DNA from: Sparassis latifolia
Taxonomy: Eukaryota; Basidiomycota; Agaricomycetes; Polyporales; Sparassidaceae
Assembly: GCA_018466975.1 (NCBI GenBank)
Contig: CM031553.1
Span: forward strand, 248,001 to 312,000
DNA length: 64,000 nucleotides
Direction: 5' to 3'
Both the position numbers and the translations under genes were made by a program. A model generated the notes under the pieces. It did not search any database. It was not told the DNA's origin and worked only from the letters and a program-made list of their open reading frames with translations. Positions 58,917 through 64,000 of the stretch are shown in pieces. Position 1 is the stretch's first letter. Each line of letters opens with the position of its first letter.

Positions 58917-59519
58917 TGAAGAGTAAGAATGCTGTGCACTCAGTGATAAAATGGGAATGGCTCTTGCGTACCGTGGGCTGCTTCTTTCTCGTTCTCCGTT
59001 CTCGCCTTTGCAAACGTCCACCGTGGTACGGCACTCTACGGTGCCCTGCCGAAACTGAGAACGTGTAACCCACAACCGCACAGGATGATATCTGCCTATC
59101 CAAGGAATTTCGTTCGCTAAGAAAGTGAGCTGCACGGCCTCTAGAGGCACACCACTTAGTCGGCGTCAAGCTTGAGTAGAGATGGCACACGGTCGGAGTG
59201 ACTGACACGACGAGTTGTATAGAGACAGCCAGAACGTTTAACAGAGCAAGCTGGGCATGGAGACACAGCTTAAATATCGCTCAATTGGCTCTAGGCAGTA
59301 CTTGGTAGAGGTGGTGTAAGTACGTCGAGAATAATAGGCTAAGGACGAAATGGGTGACAACTACTCGCTAATCGCTACCCGATCTAGATCTGGGGAACAC
59401 GAAGCTATCAAACATCTTGTGACTTGTCGGGGAATAATCTTGGAAAATACCACTTAGACGACCAGCCGAGGTCTGAGGACGCAGGCTTCCACTCTTCATT
59501 CGAGGGTCTGTCAATTCGC

Positions 59520-59775
59520 AGCATGACCGACCCCTCCGCTTGCCATCCACCAAGCTCGACACCTCCATTACTCGCGACCTGTCTTCCCTTGCCTACGTGG
59601 GCGCCGCTCGACCTGGTGACCTCTCCATCCGGGCCTCGACGTTCCGTCCGGGGAATCGTTCGCCATCGACTCGTGTGCAGAAGCCGGGTTTACGTGCGCC
59701 AAGGTGCGTTCGTCGTCTATTCTGAGACCATTCTCCCAAGGTCTTGGCCTTGGAGCTCCCGCGTGCTCATCGTTG
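59520..59775 (+). repeat. Module copy 4 (just outside the right arm)
   Basis: The stretch is homologous to 33590-33830 in the same orientation, to 24230-24470, and inverted to 18800-19040. With copy 3 it forms a direct-repeat bracket around the right arm. Confidence 0.8.
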
Positions 59776-62191
59776 TCATGTTTCACCTTCCTTTCAGCTC
59801 CCCGTGCCGCCGTCCGATGCTGGGCAATATAGCGTCGAGCAGAGGACTTTCGTGCGTTGCTTGGTTCCAACATGGGAGGGCGGCTTGTCCACAAGGACGG
59901 AGCGCGCTGCGCTGGCGAGGACCTCGACAGGCGTGGTAAGAAACGAGATAACTGCCGCGAGTCAGCAAAAACCTATAGTAAACACCGTGCGCAAGTCTTC
60001 AGTCCGGTGCGCCGCCTCGTCGTATTCTCAAGCCTGCGCTTCAAACATTAAACCCCTCTGCGAAACATGCGCAGAAAGAAGTAGCCGGACGGGAAGAAGA
60101 TTCGCTGGCCGTCCGGGGGACGACGGTGTGCATTCTATACACGCTGCCCCTCCCGCCGCAAACTCAGCCCGGGACCTTGCAGTGCCTCTGATTCGTGCGC
60201 CTCCCGAACGAAGAGGGTGGACGGCGAATCTAAGTGGGATACCGGAAGGGGTGCTGTGAACATTGGAAGATATCTCGAATCCTTTTCCACAACTCACGTT
60301 CCTGCACGCCCTCCTGAGGCATAGCACGACGTGGACGGCGTTTACTGAACACTAGCATACCATGGCGTACCTTGTGAGTTGCGTTCCGGAGGAGAAGCAG
60401 GGCATTCCAATTTACTGATCCCAGTCGTCACAGTACCTCCGCGCATGAGCCTCGACACAACTTAGCTCGCATCCATCAATATTGCGTCCGAGGACGAACT
60501 GTGGTGGGAGGGTCGAAGTATGTCTAGCAACCCCATCAATTCTATGCACAGAACACGTCTGTACGTTAGCCAGGCACCTTCGAAGCCACTCCACCAAGTA
60601 CGCATATGGAACTATGGAGCTTCAAAATGTCCGACAGAGGGTAAATGCGGAGGGAATGCACAATGAGTACTACAATGTGATGCGAGACAATCACAATTTG
60701 GACGCATCCAGTATGCGGCCATGAGGCTTCCGGAAACATCGCTATGTCAGGGGTTGCCGGTGAATCCTCAGAATCATATAATCACAACAAGAACTGGGCC
60801 GGCAGCGAGAAATCCAACACATGGCCGCCGACGCGCTGTTGGAGGCGTGGCTGACGCGGTCACGTGATCGCGTTTCGCCGCCGGATGCTCATCGCCGCTT
60901 CGCTATGTACCGGACTTTGCGATGAATATGTGCAATTCCTTCTCCGACATCGCAGGCAGCCTGGAAGGGCATCACACTGCCAGGCTGCCGCGTTGTAGAG
61001 ACCTGTAGCCAGAGTGAATGAGTATAGTAGCCTATGTGTCCCGCTGTAAGAAGCCGACAACCCCCGCTTTCCCTTTCCTTTTCTTTTCCTTTCTCTCCTA
61101 TGCCTCTCTCTGCTCGTTATAAATTATTCATTATGGGCCATGATACATGTGTTACGTCACGACACCGAGGATCACCTCAACCCCTCCCCACACCCCGCGC
61201 GATACAATCTACACATTAATTTTATCTACTATTTCCCTCTCGAGATACACACGCCATACCCCGACCCCACCTGGACATTCTCCTAGTCATACAGTAGACA
61301 CTCATGTATTGACCGGAGAACACCGCATCTTAGCACGTGCTTGCTTGTAGCGGTATATAAATGCTGAATTCATCATCATATGTGTCCCGTTGTGAAGGTG
61401 AGCCGTGCTCGGACCACCACTTATACTGAAACGGCATACGTTCCAGGTGTAGAGATGTTTTTCGAAGGACGAGCGTTGAAAGCGCCTCCATGGCGAGCCT
61501 CGACCAGATGCACGACCAACGCCGCGACTGAGTACGGGGCGCGTGGATGTGCCGTGCCTGCCGCAGAACGTCCCCTTCCTGCCACTTGGTTCGTCCATGG
61601 CCTTGCACATAAGGTGAGAGGTGCCCCGTTCCCCCGTCTCGCTATGACGCAGACTGCCTTGTGCGAAAACGTTACGTATCAAAGACTCCACGAACCCGCG
61701 TGCTTTGTTCCGACGCCCACGGCCCCAAAAAGCCGTTTGCCTTCCCTCCATATGAGGGATATCTGAAGGGCAAACAAACAGAACGTTCTATCGGTGACCT
61801 GGTACACTCTATCCGGCCATGCACGTAGAGTGAGTAAGGCCGAGAAGCGCACCCAGTGAGCACTGTTTCTCTCGACGTTATAGACATAGACGCGGACTAC
61901 GTTCCCCAAAAAAGACAGGTGTCAGAAATGGCAAGTATCGTGAGGGCAGCACTTACGTTATTGGGTCCGCGACGTGTGAGTGTAGTCTCAGCTCCCCATG
62001 AACGACCTCAGGTACGCACGCACGTCTCGAGCACCATGGTCACAAAAATCCATGTGCTTTCTTTCTAGAAAGAAAAGTAAATGCACCCTTCTGACGGTGA
62101 CCTGGCGATAACGCGTACACAGAAAAGGGTCGAACTCTAAATTCTATCGTCACCGCGCCCGAATAGGTCGTACACTTCACCTTCACCATTT
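59776..62191. other. Intergenic stretch between module copy 4 and the urea transporter
   Basis: No gene is supported. A pyrimidine tract (61060-61110) followed by TATAAATTATT (about 61119) resembles a promoter, but only short frames follow. Open frames on both strands at 61302-61766 are overlapping and lack family similarity. The 3' UTR of the Dur3 gene probably occupies the last 100-200 bases. Confidence 0.5.
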
Positions 62192-63930
62192 CTAGACGTC
62201 GCGTTTCGTCGGCCTCCTTAGCAACATCCTGGACACCCCGCTCAGGATGACCGCGATCTCGGCTCTCGATTCCCAGATAGGGAGGATGATGCAAAAGATC
62301 CCGCTCATCGCGACCCAGATGCTGACACGGACAACGGGGTCGGTACAGGATGAACGATCAGAGCGGAACCCGCTTACATCGTGCAGGCGACCCAAAACCG
62401 ATAGAACGGCTTGCTGAAGACGTAGTGCGAGAAAAACATCGGGAGCGGCACTGAACACATAATCAGCCACAATCCCCGACGTCCGAAGACTATGCCGAGA
62501 AGGAATACCGATGATAGCGACGATCAAGGTGAGCGCGAGGGAGTACCACGCTGCCCTTCGGAAGGCGCGTTTGAGCTCTGCCTGGCTGACGACCTCTTTC
62601 CCTCCATCTGGGTCGCCGGATCTCACCACACGCACGTCATCCACGACGTCCGCGTCTGCATCCTTCTTCTCGTCCCCTGGTGGGGAGGTGCCGTCGTGGA
62701 CAGGCTCCGCCTCCATGTCGTTGTAGGTCCTGATAGCCCGAGTCCCAGCAAAGTCGTAGTTCGCCGGCTCTGTCAGCATGCATCAATTGCCCCTTTCATA
62801 TGAGACGCAGGTCTGCTGCCGGACACGCACTCGCAAGCGACACGAACACCGTGATGAGTCCCGAAAACAGGAGGCCCGTCAGCCCGCTGCACACAGCGGA
62901 GTACGGCTCGGCTAGGTTGGACACATTGATAGCCCCTGGGGTGATAGTCAGAAGAAGACAACGCCCGAGCAGCAACGCCTGCAGATGCATACCGAAGATC
63001 TTCCAGCAGCCGATCATCCACGCGAGCATCCCGAGGACGGCGCCGATGACGGACCCGCACAACACGCCGGCGCGCGAGAGCTTCGACCAGGTTACTGTCA
63101 GCGCGATCGGGATGACGGCAGGACTGAGGACGACGCCTCTGTTCACAACGCCGGGGTCAGAAGACTCAATTGATCGGAAAGGGTGAGCTCACTGTACATA
63201 GAAAAGCTGCCACATAGACGTTCAGCGACGGTGAACGGAAGGAGTGGTGAGAACTCACCCAGCCGAGGTTAATATTCGCAGCGTTGAGCTACAACACGGT
63301 CAATAGCTGAATGTGGAGAGATGGATGGCGACGCACGATGGTTGCCCAAGCACCGGCCCAGATGGCCCAGACGCAGATGAAATAGTGGGAGACACGAACG
63401 ATCTCCGCGCTGGTTGCACGAGGGCGGTAGTAGGTCCGGTACAAGCTACGAAAGGAGCCCATCAGTCGCTTTAGACGGAACATCCGACCCGGTAGAACTG
63501 ACTCATAGGTACTGCAAAACCAGTCAGCTCGTGGTCCAGTACGTCTGGAACTCACTCACAAGAGACTCGATACTCCGATGAGCTCTGCACTGACCGCAGA
63601 GGTAACGGCCATACTGCATGAGCACTCATGAGATACGTGAATCGATGCATCGAGTAGATGCACTTACAAGACGACGAGCAAAATGGCCACGGCACCGCCC
63701 TTGCCCATGACGACGGCAGCCGCAGCGGGCGCAGCGAGACCTGCACCTGCCTGGCCAGCTGATAGCGGGTTTGGGTACGTCGGGAATTTTGGCTAAAATC
63801 GTTATCAAGAAAAGAACATGAATGCATCGGGAAATTGCTTGTTCACGTTATTGAGGAGAGCACGCGCGGCCAGTCCAAGGCAGGATGCGAATGCCCAGGG
63901 AACCGCGAACCACGAGAGGCCGCCAAGCAT
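62192..63930 (-). CDS. DUR3: Urea transporter of the Dur3 type (sodium:solute symporter family), 5' end outside window
   Basis: Twelve exons were read on the minus strand, entering from the right edge after an acceptor at 63931-63932: 63930-63847, 63792-63668, 63613-63560, 63511-about 63475, 63445-63337, 63288-63259, 63206-63193, 63138-62993, 62935-62831, 62769-62509, 62450-62378 and 62321-62192. The spliced protein runs through conserved Dur3 segments: LGGLSWFAVPW, KFPTYPNPLSAGQAGAGL, MAVTSAVSAELIGVSSL, RVSHYFICVWAIWAGAWATI, LNAANINLGW then LFYVQG, VVLSPAVIPIALTV, NLAEPYSAVCSGLTGLL, NYDFAGTRAI, VPLPMFFSHYVFSKPFYRF and LPIWESR near the end. It is a plasma-membrane protein with about 15 helices that imports urea (and in some fungi polyamines), usually under nitrogen catabolite control. 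The exon end near 63475 is uncertain. N-terminal helices lie beyond the window. Confidence 0.9.
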
Positions 63931-64000
63931 CTATTGAAGGGCAAACGGAGATCACCAACCAAGTCGCACAGTCATTCTGAAGATGCCTCACGTAGGCTTT

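Larger units (their letters stand above)
33542..59412 (-). repeat. Right arm of the giant inverted duplication
   Basis: This is the reverse-complement partner of 1-19110. It holds the same content in mirrored order (DUF2235-ARM gene, FunK1 relic, gene-poor flanks) but is longer because of arm-specific insertions at 37049-37871, 42033-48846, 49647-49859, 56177-56724 and 58832-58916. It lacks the insertions at 593-1200 and 1542-1983 of the left arm. The inner end abuts a truncated copy of the beta-glucosidase promoter and first exon. Just outside the outer end lies another copy of the module that begins this arm. Confidence 0.9.

Noticed and set aside
61302..61766. Gene at 61.3-61.8 kb
   Set aside because: Long frames overlap on opposite strands, no domain is recognised, and neither has clear start context or introns.

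Overview
The window looks like a stretch of nuclear genome from a basidiomycete fungus, most likely an agaricomycete wood or litter decayer. The evidence is many short GT-AG introns (about 50-70 bp), a FunK1-type fungal kinase relic, DUF2235 alpha/beta-hydrolases fused to ARM/HEAT-like repeats, a secreted family-3 beta-glucosidase with a Ser-rich N-terminus, and a Dur3 urea transporter. All calls are from reading the sequence; no search or alignment program was run.

Layout. The dominant structure is a very large imperfect inverted duplication. The left arm (about 1-19110) reappears, reverse-complemented, as the right arm (about 33542-59412). Each arm carries, from outside in, a decayed FunK1 kinase C-terminus, a DUF2235-ARM gene, and about 6 kb of homologous DNA without a convincing gene. 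The left DUF2235-ARM gene (7035-12477, +) looks largely intact. Its right counterpart (53112-40877, -) is interrupted by a 6.8-kb nested transposon. Arm-specific insertions with clean target-site duplications account for much of the length difference: two elements with 9-bp duplications in the left arm; in the right arm, an 823-bp TA-flanked element, an LTR retrotransposon (788-bp LTRs, TSD CAGCT) inside a CATCAGG-ended element, a palindromic MITE and a SINE-like insertion.

Centre (19.1-33.5 kb). One beta-glucosidase gene (GH3, 23697-19651, -) is reconstructed in 12 exons, with one apparent single-base frameshift. Its promoter, signal peptide and Ser-rich first exon exist again as a truncated copy at 33292-32879, joined directly to the inner end of the right arm. 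A compact four-exon gene of unknown function (27934-26988, -) has an inverted pseudogene fragment beside it. The rest (24-26.4 kb and 28-32.8 kb) is GC-rich or repetitive sequence with no gene I can name.

Right edge (59.4-64 kb). After a fourth copy of a module that also sits upstream of the GH3 promoter and at both inner arm ends, there is about 2.4 kb of featureless sequence. Then comes the 3' part of a Dur3-type urea transporter (62192->63930, -) with 12 visible exons, including a 14-nt micro-exon.

Interpretation. This is a transposon-rich accessory region between two ordinary nutrition genes. The most interesting signals are the two-armed DUF2235-ARM locus, whose central coding exons appear more diverged between arms than the surrounding non-coding DNA, and the duplicated GH3 promoter plus first exon. 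An assembly artefact, with two haplotypes of a dikaryon joined head to head, is a real alternative for the inverted arms and should be excluded first.
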